Position numbers and translations under genes: made by a program
Notes under the pieces: generated by a model
Database searches by the model: none
Told to the model about the DNA's origin: nothing
Seen by the model: only the letters and a program-made list of their open reading frames with translations
Source of the DNA: a virus
Strand: one strand, 5' to 3'
Virus record (IMG/VR): IMGVR_UViG_3300012936_000036
Coordinates: 1 to 44,050 of that record
Length of the DNA stretch: 44,050 nucleotides
Part shown: positions 23,701-28,759 of the stretch, piece by piece
Numbering within the stretch: the stretch's first letter is position 1
How the letters are laid out: every line of letters begins with the position of its first letter

Positions 23701-24627
23701 TATTTCATTATCAACATTTATTTCAGTATTTTCTAAAATGTCTGCTACACGAATCAACCCACTTAAATTTGGATCGTCTTTAGAAATATAGTACAATGAT
23801 TCTGGTGCTGTATCAGGCACCGTAAATTCAATGATACCTTCATCTAACCAATCTTCAGTTGTAATATTTCCTTCACTATCATATTTTGTTATTCCAGTTG
23901 AATATATCAAACTTGTATTAGTTGCTTCATCTTCTGGTTCTCTGCCAGGAGCAAAAGTAATTTTTGTAACAAAAGAAATAGGGTAATTAGGTGTGTTTAC
24001 AGCAAATCTATATGTTTGTCCTCTGTATAAAGTAAAAGTAGGATTATTTGTTAAACCATCCGGTGTGAACAAATATGTCGGATTACCTTCATTATCTTTC
24101 AATCCAACTGTATATGTGCTTTGAACTTCTTTACTTTGTCCAAAAACACTTATTGTTGCTGGTCCTGTGGGCAACCAATAATATTCTCTATAATTTACAA
24201 TTTTGTCCCAATCTATATGCGGATTCCAAGCATAATATTCTTGGCTGTTTAAGTTGCTATGATTATTTGTGTTTGCAGATAACACTTTCAACTTATTAAT
24301 ATAATCATTATAGTCAGCGTAAAAATCTACATTACCTAAATCATCTTTAATTACAGCCGCTGGTTCTAATTGATAGTTTTCCCTATCTTTATTAACATCG
24401 CCAGCATAATTATCATCAGCTTTATATGCTAATGCTTGTTTCCTACCATAAAATACATTTAATTTTTCTGCAACACCTGGTTGCATCATTTGATCTAAAG
24501 TAGAATTTAAAAATTTATTGTTAAATTCAGTTCTAAAATATTTAGGTAAATGATTAGCTGTTTTTCTTTTATAATTTTTGTCACCTGCAGGAAGTGCAGG
24601 TTCTTGTTGATTGTTCTCAAAAGCCAT
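8701..24627 (-). CDS. Giant modular virion structural protein (5308 aa), gp7-position baseplate/tail protein
   Basis: One uninterrupted frame of 5308 residues, roughly 590 kDa, directly after gp6 with a TAATG junction. T4 places the wedge protein gp7 (about 1030 residues) here. The N-terminus (NHLPKYFRTEFNNKFLNSTL) lacks a signal peptide. Visible modules, with approximate residues: four WxxxxxYxxGDxVxxxxxxY units resembling CBM5/12-type carbohydrate-binding folds (near 1550, 1810, 2310, 3035); FG-GAP/propeller-like strands such as FGSSIEISKDGKYIIIGSP (near 2275) and FGESIAISEDGTKIAIGSP (near 3150); GxGYxxxPxxxxxG repeats (3735, 4100-4145); about six DGST/DGTS beta units (4340-5150), two of them in a duplicated 90-residue block; and a C-terminal GVIFIDGERIEYFTKDG segment. 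I infer a very large baseplate-associated or peripheral virion protein with possible glycan-binding surfaces. The exact role is unknown. Confidence 0.8.
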   Translation of the reverse strand: MAFENNQQEPALPAGDKNYKRKTANHLPKYFRTEFNNKFLNSTLDQMMQPGVAEKLNVFYGRKQALAYKADDNYAGDVNKDRENYQLEPAAVIKDDLGNVDFYADYNDYINKLKVLSANTNNHSNLNSQEYYAWNPHIDWDKIVNYREYYWLPTGPATISVFGQSKEVQSTYTVGLKDNEGNPTYLFTPDGLTNNPTFTLYRGQTYRFAVNTPNYPISFVTKITFAPGREPEDEATNTSLIYSTGITKYDSEGNITTEDWLDEGIIEFTVPDTAPESLYYISKDDPNLSGLIRVADILENTEINVDNEIIGKQTYTTSAGFDLSNGMKVKFLGNVLPAKYADSEWFVEGVGSEIQLVKQDDLEVSGLFTDDITVEFDAQEFDYYPFSEALGFPSKKDYIVINRGSKDGNLWSRYNRWFHKKVIEKSAELNGQIANLDQNSRAARPIIEFEKGLKLYNFGTASKSNVNLIDSFTIDAFSFVEGSTGYNIDGVNLTEGMRVLFTADPDPLVKGKIFKVRFVKVNNNTQITLVEESDSTPQINETVLITQGEKNRGKYFYYNGQDWKEGQNKSSVNQQPKFDLFDSNDIGFSDTTTYPSSLFTGNQIFSYTQSSGTADTELGFPLTYRSIENTGDIVFTFDLLNNSFTYTKDNALQMKNTDQGFIRKYKDRSSYDLVNGWIKAKKDSEQTIIRQYVATADQKKFDLDMYVNTAFKDNLWIRVYVNNVLNKKDIDYTIQQNVNDESSINFSNSLKADDIVVIKTRSPYDKSNNGYYEIASNLEKNPLNNNINQFTLGEVNDHLRTIVEEKDNFVGSFPGISNLRDLGTSDELAGVGKKFLKHSGPLNLSLYHILDENSNVVKALSSARYDYGKFKRLFLEIANTLGYEGPVRLHVDEIIAELNKDKTNEMPYYFSDMLPSGGKKINSIEIEDVDQKFFALSEIFSLTNPSNKAVNVYQNGLQLTYGKEYTFNSEGFAVINTTKQIGDVIDIVEYENTNGSYVPPTPTKLGLYPKFEPEFYIDDTTQDAPPDLPSGPYKIYGVAGPNQNGAGKLGWFYPIYATLAEAQARDTELGGSGGAHLHTFVGLNRQFYMPNTSANHGVTEPEGYIEWTEGTPVIQGHDGSKIKAYKDFRDNLVLELERRIYNNIKVEYDQTLFDIHELQKGLYRTTGIDKTSLDNSMISEFLSWLRLLDLEYTKHVYYQRENPFTFNYSQTRYSNNEDCPGWWRELYRYAFDTDRPHTHPWEMLGFSVKPDWWETQYGPGPYTSNNLPLWEDLQGGIIRQPAFKIDKKYMRPGLLQNIPVDTTGKLLSPNDSRVSLNLNIEFANDQFSFGDGSPVEAAWRRSSEYPFALLRAMCINRPSKVFATAFDRVRQKRNLANQIVYGDTEKQIQLSSIVYSTTIDDATQIYTSGIINYIIDYQVALTRENITKYKSNIFNLKNQIGFKIGGFTDKDKFRLILDSRTPLNQGNVFVPDENYDIFLNSSFPTQEVTYSGLIIEKQTEGYYIKGYDNSNPVFNYFPVIKKQNDPLINVGGVSEPFVTWDTNKTYVSGVIVKSGGGFYRAVETHTSAGEFDSSLYVQLPTLPTVGGRDAFLRNNYSNETSQINYGTLFTNIQDVVDFILGYGKYLESLGFSFSQFVADTYDVADWQTSVREFLYWTTQNWGAGTVISLSPGADKVNFKSDYATPSNVLETFFGYSLLKADGKILPTTNVKFAKDTDNNFSVRTINTEDGIYHIKIPLVSKEHVCLIDNQTVFGDIIYDVEPGYRQERIKVLGYKTSDWNGSLNIPGFIYDDAKITEWEAWKDYAIGDVVKYKEFFYSAKFKVPGTSTFVDTDWSRLDQAPRRGLYANFDYKINQFADFYDLDSDNFDSEQQKLAQHLIGYQKRKYLENIINDDVSQYKFYQGFINDKGSKNALTKLFDALASADKDSLEFYEEWAIKDGQYGANESFNEVEYKLNEKNFRLKPQPISLTDIVTGEETDLIYRIQSYQTYLKSKNYNHKPFPTKLVSKGYTKDSGYVNPEDVNFILGTYNNLLTLNIDELRNNQYVWVGNVNFDWNVYQYVQCDYDIVGLTKGTDSFTIQVNNTPQDIKVGDILGIVSLTSQTVDPEDSSQKVTFATSNAKGFYKVKNITLDKIEFESESPPDDFENADGIITKFRSVRAKDINDANQIAQIAMQKGFKIWIDDQGNNKWTVLENQDSFAKLGTTESTSNSFTNFAVAMSVDARNVVMAIGAPEDEDGKVYIFKRPSESVNWNLFQILLPTQEICASGQKFGSSIEISKDGKYIIIGSPNASNVKTVFKGAYSGPTNYSAGDIVSYQDSYWSADNAIQGSETNINFSSFGNFDQILFDLNLDEERAESLDLLLAGNYPFTNVTTDHFLVRAPAQLYEGVGLEDEIFFHWNKKTNANQTQITLTDRDPFNGTIPYITKEYLEGDHTVSDKIDAILFVDQVTNVPAIGQIVTTTGATATVAYTFSVGGSTTIYVNNVNGVFPDSNSLFIAGNDFVGEYVSSAPNDETFTATNKLGGYLLIRCGAPYAVGTTNVDSGRGLLIKNAITDSSASTNYYYNSLDTETATIDSRNTENSLLQVLSFQGSPGPGGSVDPFTPPYWVARAPSALTSTLSPGDTLQFYWNRLKKTVTTLEVNTPTSVVAGELITQDNTNAKCTVFETASNTTSIKIENIIGSFSTIDFLAGSQSGPLLARPMSAPIVGTLVQPSDINLSYSLSNKEQTVFDLWDGFITYRVTKTLDGQPFEPIPRYQYIGTSWIDTGAGQIVEDVTTGAQAEVMYYKRNFRDVTIYVKNVTGNWSKGDLFGDNAEIKFLQLPGTQGFSGPNPDIFGRVDIYTTDRVMGQIQEISLGYSPAGIGKMIVFDAATTIAVPSAFELKDVEYWFYKASSVAGIPRPANVPASDNLDWTEVFKVSARPEGSASTFTNEGLISIYERFGQQYIITEDIVSPQRSSNHYFGTRVKLKLSGDLYRAFVSAVEVETTSNPGKIFFLKKGTENSNAYSWEYAKNKKFRGQYDETRNYFTGDIVFNDGSLFTARTNLTPSVFDATFWTSTDDMIDYVGHIPNDTGLKVVNDSALDSVIELTNIYDFGSDFDLSLDGEVLITNVKYTDKPNIVAVYRNNKGQYGWSADITAPSTNAEFGESIAISEDGTKIAIGSPFDDTIKNDQGRIYIYKYNQPTNNLDTGTWELDQTLESPNNELAEQFGSKLNFNGKHLAVNAKNADNFNITTFDNKLLTFDKDFTKFRYENEEGGIIYVYENLVDKLIFGNRLRYDAEVDPDTKLPLSPVYYFGRNLLLEDNHLYVGLPNVKANKLSSGTMVDYRLASKKIYTKIREAKETVDLDKIKRVILYNTKTQKLLKYLDYIDPVQGKIAGTAEENLSFKLYYDPAVYNTTTNDSFVNNPSDAWHNNHIGELWWDLTNAKFYNAYQGDVTFSANNWNKLFESNTIDVYEWVESDYLPSEWNNLADTDEGISIGISGQAKNVDSAYTVKKQYDEISQTFSNKYYFWVKDKKIKPDVEGRSLKATDVANLISDPANNAYEYVALFTNDSFAPINVEKYLQDDDVAIGIQWWTIDNKDINVHNQYQILTDGLASSKPNRDIEAKWIDSLVGYDLYGRIVPDPTLGEKQKYGILNSPRQSWFRNRLEALKQYVEKVNKVLETQLIVDSKSLKRLNSQDPAPSTLTRIYDTSVDTKLELDTLGVAKAKQATMQVTVKDGKIINAIILDPGRGYLVAPTYTITGVGSGAEFAFTLNNVGAIASVEITNQGQNYNDKTTVTIRKFTVLVNADEEIQGKWSLYERDSATSSWNRFKSQSYNTTLYWDYKDWYLTGYGAYSEPDHIVDFAYELDSLDDKINQIVKIKNIGSGGWLLLRKIDDRPGVDYTINYQTIGRQNGTIFFKNTLYNTATSFDGFDEISFDTKFYDSLPTTETRIIAGAIKDDLFIEELEVEYNKLFFATIRYVLAEQLYVDWLFKTSFIKAKHNVGSLRKDITFNNDNLPSYQDYINEVKPFKTKLREYVSSYEKIENSNTLTADFDLPPRYNQNSEQIETTSLKIVDGKLQGTDFYTDTYPGKNWLDNLGFVVKEILISDGGIGYQSPPILVIEGGGGTGAKAITKLGANGRVTAVEVINPGKGYITAPTLTVQGSLSDTGKPAKLSLVIGQSVVRSMHTIVKLDRTSGKYFITTLNETENFVGTGSKYVFDLNWPMNMTSTNITVTVAGEELLTSEYTYENILDTSKGYNRYKGRITLTNPAEISSAIVVTYKKETSLLQAQDRINLIYDPQTGQLDKDLSQLMDGIDYGGVEVKSFDFGGPSGWDSAPWYTGSYDTYDTTFEDEVITLDGSTVELTLSKPLESGSTYNFYKNGVRLDDPDWTDDSTQFANPNAIMRSIEGDGTTTVLKLDELGVSTAADDIIIVRKTTSDGSFLPTNIDYDAVIKGGDLNYSNALGLNPEDINIDGDGFTTPMNSKGPEELVPGWVQDTVDIKVYERPTVGASHIISRNYVGDGSTKNYDIGTNPITETALFVKVNNSIKTLTTDYTIDYDTKQINFVTAPVANSKVSLVTLEYSGSNILDIDEFTGDGSTVDFLTNIRFTQNMSSLITIDGKQIEHVLIKSDASYIAPNNVVISFAEPPKMGASIRYAIFEGTVQNYSSVVKDSFVHDGSTTSFQLTQTPFIQEPHEWYTIVKLNNTILKAGYTETFKVTETREYRLRLYQVPLASVGNEQVRVFLNNKEITFIQDWTFSSADAFDPLLPLDQQSGSTITLNDSVGQEGDILQVFIIGYDDSTLSGGDYKFGYFDTDGKFIKTPGQLHIGPDYATGDVIEVYQFSNHDSQGIDRQSFDIVERTSLSSGSDLGSQQYQVDGSTATINLVNALEPDRKYALFVNSVRIDDPNFGTGRTVTNPNAKIQTITVSQTTNELRLDDLGITTDAEDVIKITELGSDIVPDASTSDWYEFRNLRNGFIPLNSPAIDDQYVWVTRNGVLLDASVDYYLDPSKTKIKILGGLDLNDNVETFHFSNTQLRNKFGWRQFKDILNRNHYKSVNGKENIKLTQNLNWYDKSIHVENADTLPSPNPTSGLPGVIFIDGERIEYFTKDGLQLKQIRRGTMGTGVKDLYLEGTELYNQSSSFNLPYRDQTVTQIFTADGTSKTYDLDFTPGSVNEFEVFVAGKRMRKTPLQSYELASDNRTNYAKTTEKIAQDSPEGDVTLPAQYNVPIIKTTDPLLPRNPEAGTTYTQDHIQFTFNGEVWTSALNNNSLVLGETPVENSKVIVVRRIGQIWNEQGKTLSNSNTDIARFLLSTQVDLPR

Positions 24628-27600
24628 TAGTAACCATATCCTCCACCACCGCCGGAGCTACCGCCGCCGCCGCTTGACCCTGATCCGCCTGATCCTGAAC
24701 TACCAGAACCACTAGAGCTACTTGAACTGCTAGAGCTACTTGAACTGCTAGAGCTACTTGAACTTACTGTTGTGCTACTTGTTGTAGTTGTAGATGTGTT
24801 CACATTGCTGTAAGAAGTAGTGCTAGTTGTCATACTACTACTTTGTATTCCTATGTTACTTGCACTACCGCTTGTAGTAATACTTCCTGCAGCTACTATT
24901 TGATTAGCTGTAACTGCATCTATAATCTCAATATCATTTACGGTTGCACCACTTATAAAAATTTCATCTACTTCTGATTTTATTTCAAATAAACTTCCAA
25001 AAGTTTGAGTTGCATCTTCTGGTACAATTAAAAATGTTACTATATCAGGTGACATTTCTTTCATGACGTAGGTAGATAATTCTGAGAAATAAAATTTCTC
25101 ACCAAAATCCCAATTTTCTAAAGCAAAAAATTGATTTATTAAACCTATGACCCTTGACTTTATATCATTGTCATTAAGGACTACATCAGGATTTTTAACA
25201 ACTTTAAATTTTCCTTGCAAACTGCTCTCCGCTCTACTTCCAAATAAAACTCTATATTTTACAGGATGATAAACTATTTCATCACTTAAAGATTTAATTT
25301 TTGATAAATCTGATCCATAACTTGTAAACAATTGATCGCTGGAGGCAGGAAGAGGTTTACGTGCAATAGTCCCATCTAAAAATTGTCTAAATTGTGTGTC
25401 ATATCCTCTGGTCAATATGTAGGTGTCAATTATGTTACTACTGCTAGGATCAATACGTGAAGTATCGTCTGCGGCGTGTACATATTGAAACTTTATATTT
25501 TCTCTACCTACATATGCTTGGTAATCTGTAGTAATAGATGTATTACCTAAAGTTTTATTATATATTTCAAATATATTTTCATCTATAAAATAAAATACTC
25601 GTCCATCTGTATACGGGCTAAGAGCACCAAGTTCACTTTTATTTTGGAATATAATTATGTTCAATTTATCATTACTAACAAAATTATAATCAACAACTCC
25701 GTCAGTTGTTACAAATTTTTGCAAAAATATATATTTTGTAGTAGGGTTAACATTAGGTGCTACTATTTCTTCAAAAATTTGAGGATCATCTACAACACCA
25801 TCATCGTCGTTGTCAAAAAAGGTAACTTGCACTTTTTTAGAATTTACATATCCTACAGTGTCTCTGTATTCTTCAGTTATTTCCCAGTTTTGATCGGTGG
25901 TAAAATTTGTAATACTATCTGGCTTGTTATTATTATTTAAAACGATAATTCTATCTTTAACAACTTTGCCAGTCAAATTATTATAGATTTTGTCACTACT
26001 GTCAAAATAAAATCTTATCTCTGCATCAGACTCAAAAACGTATCTTGCACCTCTATAATCAATATTGTAAGTTTCGCCATCAGTGGTAAATTTAAGTAAC
26101 CAACTACTATCAATTTTTTGTCCACTTATATCCCCAGTCTTACCTATACTAAATGCAGAGGTAACATCAAGATTACTTTCTGTAATTAATCTCCATTGTC
26201 CTATATTTCTATCAAATCTTAATCCAAATGTTTTATACGAAAATATTTGATCTACTAATTGTGTCTTTACATCGCTTTCTATTGTTTGTGCAACACTTGG
26301 ACGTATTTCTACAAGCTGTGCATCAGTAGGTATTTCGTCGTTGACTAAAACAGCTCCTGTGCCATCAGTGTTATCAGTAGTGCCGTTTCCATTGACGTTA
26401 ACAATTTTTACCCATTTGTAAGTTACTGCACCCATATAATTAGCTTCACCAGTTTTGAGTGTTCCATCAGGTGCAAAATGTTTACCTGCAGGAGCAATAA
26501 ATTTTACAGTTGATCCTGGTTTAATTAATTTTAAAACACTTGTGGTAAAATTACCTAAAGTCTGTTTAATTTCATTTACATTAGAAAAGTATCCAGTGCT
26601 GATATTTGTATCTTTTGTAACTTGATTCCAAGTGATTGTTAAGTCTGTTGTATCAACAGCAGGATATTCACTAAAATAATAATTTCGTATTTTTTTGCTT
26701 GCAAGTATAGGTTCTATAGTGTTAAGAATAATACCTTCAATATCAGTTTGTGTGCTGAAAGTAAATTTTTCTTTTGTATTAAGAATTTCTTTATACAATA
26801 CACCGTCGGTACCAAATAGATTTGTTTTACTATATTTGCCTGTTGCATCTACTAAATCAAAATATCTTGATATTCCGCTTGTAGTCCTGTTAACACTTTT
26901 TGCTTTTATAATTTCCTGGCTTATTGTTAAAGGTCCAATTTGGTAATCTTCAGCCGTGATTAATCTGTTTTGTGTATAGTACGTTGCAGGTGCTTTTTGT
27001 TTTATGTTTACATTTGTTTCAGAAACACTTGCATTGTCTACTGTGTATTTTAACTCATACACAACTGTCATAGTTTCTATTTTTCCGATACGACTTACAT
27101 AGGTAATATCTATAGATACCCCTCTCATGTCGTTTGGAGTAATTACAAGATTTTGATTTCTACTTGTTCTATAATATGTTCTAAAATCGCCTTGTGGTAA
27201 ATTACCAAAAGTTCCATCGGCAAATATTAAGCTAACTCTGTCTTCTATTCTAGATAGTACACTGAAAATATTACGAATTTTTTTATTCAAACTATTGTAA
27301 ATTACATTGTTACCTTCAACAGCATCAACTTTAGTCCAAAGTTCATTTTCGTTACCTTCTGAATCTAATTTATATAACCAAATATCTGAATTGTTTATAT
27401 TTGTTGCATCTATACTTACGGTTTGATTTGTGCTTGGATTTACAACACTAAAATCGCCCGAGTCTAAACTACCTTGTCTAAAGTGGCTAAAGAATCCTGT
27501 GTTTGCACTTCCAGCACCTCTACCATCTTCACGGTAAAGTAAACTAAAAGCATTTCCTGGTTTAGGTGTTTCTTCTACAATAGATGAGTCTGTAATATCT

Positions 27601-28250
27601 GTTGATACGATATCAAAGTTTGTGCTTTGTCCATCAATGTTTTGATTTATACTAAACACAGGCACATTTGTATTATTTGAATTTAATCTATATTGTTCAG
27701 TAGGAATGCCGTCTATTATTTCTTTTTTAACAGGTTTACCAACTACCGAATTAACCGGCATTGCTCTGTTAAGAACTTTTACAAATTGTTCATACCAGTT
27801 TGGGTTTGCTGGATCGTTCCAAAGTATTGTTTGATTTTCTAAATTTATGTTATTTGAATCAACAAAGGATTCAGTAGTTGTTACACTTGCAATTTTAAGA
27901 ATACCATTTGCCGCAATATTACGTTTAGGATTGTAACTAAGCAATCTTGCTAATCTAAGCACACTTTCACGACGTTCTGCAAGTTCTAAATAGTTTTCAC
28001 GTGCATTTAGATCCATTCTAAATGCTAAGTTTTGTCCTAAAAATGCTATTAAATCAATTAGTGCAAGGTACTCTGAACTTTCAATATAATCGTTAAAATC
28101 TTCAGGATAATTATTCCTTAGATAATTGATCATAGTGCGTCTTAAGTTATCAAAATCATAACTTTTGAAATCAGCGTTTCTATAAGTTTGATAGATACGC
28201 TTCCAATCTTCTGCTACTAATAATCTATTTTGTCTGTCTGTTGATGACAT
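24627..28250 (-). CDS. 6: Baseplate wedge protein gp6-like, with Ser/Gly-rich tail
   Basis: 1207 residues; T4 gp6 has about 660. The N-terminal 120 residues are the recognisable part: LLVAEDWKRIYQTYRNADFK, YDFDNLRRTMINYLRNNYPE, SSEYLALIDLIAFLGQNLAF and RENYLELAERRESVLRLARL. These are typical of gp6/J-like wedge proteins that form the inner iris of the baseplate. The large central region has beta-rich inserts (PDVVLNDNDIKSRVIGLINQ near residue 1030 is again wedge-like). The last roughly 65 residues are almost only Ser, Thr and Gly and end GGGGGYGY. The underlying DNA has an 18-bp tandem repeat. Late promoter 18 nt upstream, AAGGA ribosome site, TAATG junction to the giant gene. Confidence 0.9.
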   Translation of the reverse strand: MSSTDRQNRLLVAEDWKRIYQTYRNADFKSYDFDNLRRTMINYLRNNYPEDFNDYIESSEYLALIDLIAFLGQNLAFRMDLNARENYLELAERRESVLRLARLLSYNPKRNIAANGILKIASVTTTESFVDSNNINLENQTILWNDPANPNWYEQFVKVLNRAMPVNSVVGKPVKKEIIDGIPTEQYRLNSNNTNVPVFSINQNIDGQSTNFDIVSTDITDSSIVEETPKPGNAFSLLYREDGRGAGSANTGFFSHFRQGSLDSGDFSVVNPSTNQTVSIDATNINNSDIWLYKLDSEGNENELWTKVDAVEGNNVIYNSLNKKIRNIFSVLSRIEDRVSLIFADGTFGNLPQGDFRTYYRTSRNQNLVITPNDMRGVSIDITYVSRIGKIETMTVVYELKYTVDNASVSETNVNIKQKAPATYYTQNRLITAEDYQIGPLTISQEIIKAKSVNRTTSGISRYFDLVDATGKYSKTNLFGTDGVLYKEILNTKEKFTFSTQTDIEGIILNTIEPILASKKIRNYYFSEYPAVDTTDLTITWNQVTKDTNISTGYFSNVNEIKQTLGNFTTSVLKLIKPGSTVKFIAPAGKHFAPDGTLKTGEANYMGAVTYKWVKIVNVNGNGTTDNTDGTGAVLVNDEIPTDAQLVEIRPSVAQTIESDVKTQLVDQIFSYKTFGLRFDRNIGQWRLITESNLDVTSAFSIGKTGDISGQKIDSSWLLKFTTDGETYNIDYRGARYVFESDAEIRFYFDSSDKIYNNLTGKVVKDRIIVLNNNNKPDSITNFTTDQNWEITEEYRDTVGYVNSKKVQVTFFDNDDDGVVDDPQIFEEIVAPNVNPTTKYIFLQKFVTTDGVVDYNFVSNDKLNIIIFQNKSELGALSPYTDGRVFYFIDENIFEIYNKTLGNTSITTDYQAYVGRENIKFQYVHAADDTSRIDPSSSNIIDTYILTRGYDTQFRQFLDGTIARKPLPASSDQLFTSYGSDLSKIKSLSDEIVYHPVKYRVLFGSRAESSLQGKFKVVKNPDVVLNDNDIKSRVIGLINQFFALENWDFGEKFYFSELSTYVMKEMSPDIVTFLIVPEDATQTFGSLFEIKSEVDEIFISGATVNDIEIIDAVTANQIVAAGSITTSGSASNIGIQSSSMTTSTTSYSNVNTSTTTTSSTTVSSSSSSSSSSSSSSSSSSGSGSSGSGGSGSSGGGGSSGGGGGYGY
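24712..24763. repeat. 18-bp tandem repeat (about 2.9 copies) in the Ser-rich tail of gp6
   Basis: The unit CTAGAGCTACTTGAACTG (plus strand) is repeated exactly at 24712-24729, 24730-24747 and, for 16 of 18 bases, 24748-24763. On the coding strand each unit encodes six serines using mixed codons. Its length is a multiple of three, so copy-number change would keep the frame. Confidence 0.92.
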
Positions 28251-28267
28251 AATACAATCCTTTTTAA

Positions 28268-28275
28268 TATTTATC
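28268..28275 (-). promoter_or_regulatory. T4-type late promoter (GATAAATA) for gp6
   Basis: GATAAATA on the minus strand, 18 nt upstream of the gp6 ATG, in the 49-bp gap after gp25. It starts the transcript for gp6 and the giant gene. Confidence 0.74.
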
Positions 28276-28299
28276 GAACAATGTTAACTACGTATATAA

Positions 28300-28752
28300 T
28301 TAGGCGGTCAAAAAGCCTGCATTTTCGTCAAAAGTTAGTTTCATTCTTTCCGATATATTATATGGCAAATATTCTAAATCTATTTCAATTTGTATTCCAC
28401 TTTCAAACTGATCTACTGTTACATTTTTTACTTTTACACGAGGATCAGCATTGACAATTCTAGTAATGTTTTGTGTAATTGCATCTTTTAATCCCGGTGT
28501 AAGTGGTTCAAATAAGACATCCCAAATGATTGTACCAAATGTAGGATCTGAAAGTTTTTCTCCTTGTCTAATATGAAAATGATTTATAATATCTTGTTTT
28601 ATTAATGCCATATCATAAAGCACAGGATTTGTATTATTAGGATTTACAGTGCTTATGCCACGATAATATTTTGATCCAAGCTCATAAGAGTCTGTTCTCT
28701 TGTTACCTTTTACAGTAATGTCTTTAAATAATTTTTTTTCTAATGAGCTCAT
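28300..28752 (-). CDS. 25: Baseplate wedge protein gp25
   Basis: 150 residues, close to the family's usual 130-150. It shows the gp25/lysozyme-like wedge signature: DMALIKQDIINHFHIRQGEK, then DPTFGTIIWDVLFEPLTPGL and ITQNITRIVNADPRVKVKNV. In contractile tails gp25 joins the gp6 dimer core of the wedge and contacts the sheath initiation site. It lies 7 nt after gp5 and just before gp6, the same neighbourhood as in T4-like phages and type VI secretion clusters (TssE). Confidence 0.94.
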   Translation of the reverse strand: MSSLEKKLFKDITVKGNKRTDSYELGSKYYRGISTVNPNNTNPVLYDMALIKQDIINHFHIRQGEKLSDPTFGTIIWDVLFEPLTPGLKDAITQNITRIVNADPRVKVKNVTVDQFESGIQIEIDLEYLPYNISERMKLTFDENAGFLTA

Positions 28753-28759
28753 ACTATAT

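Noticed and set aside
24712-24763. Direct repeats considered as a CRISPR-like array or origin iterons
   Set aside because: Units are contiguous without spacers and encode a serine run in frame with gp6.
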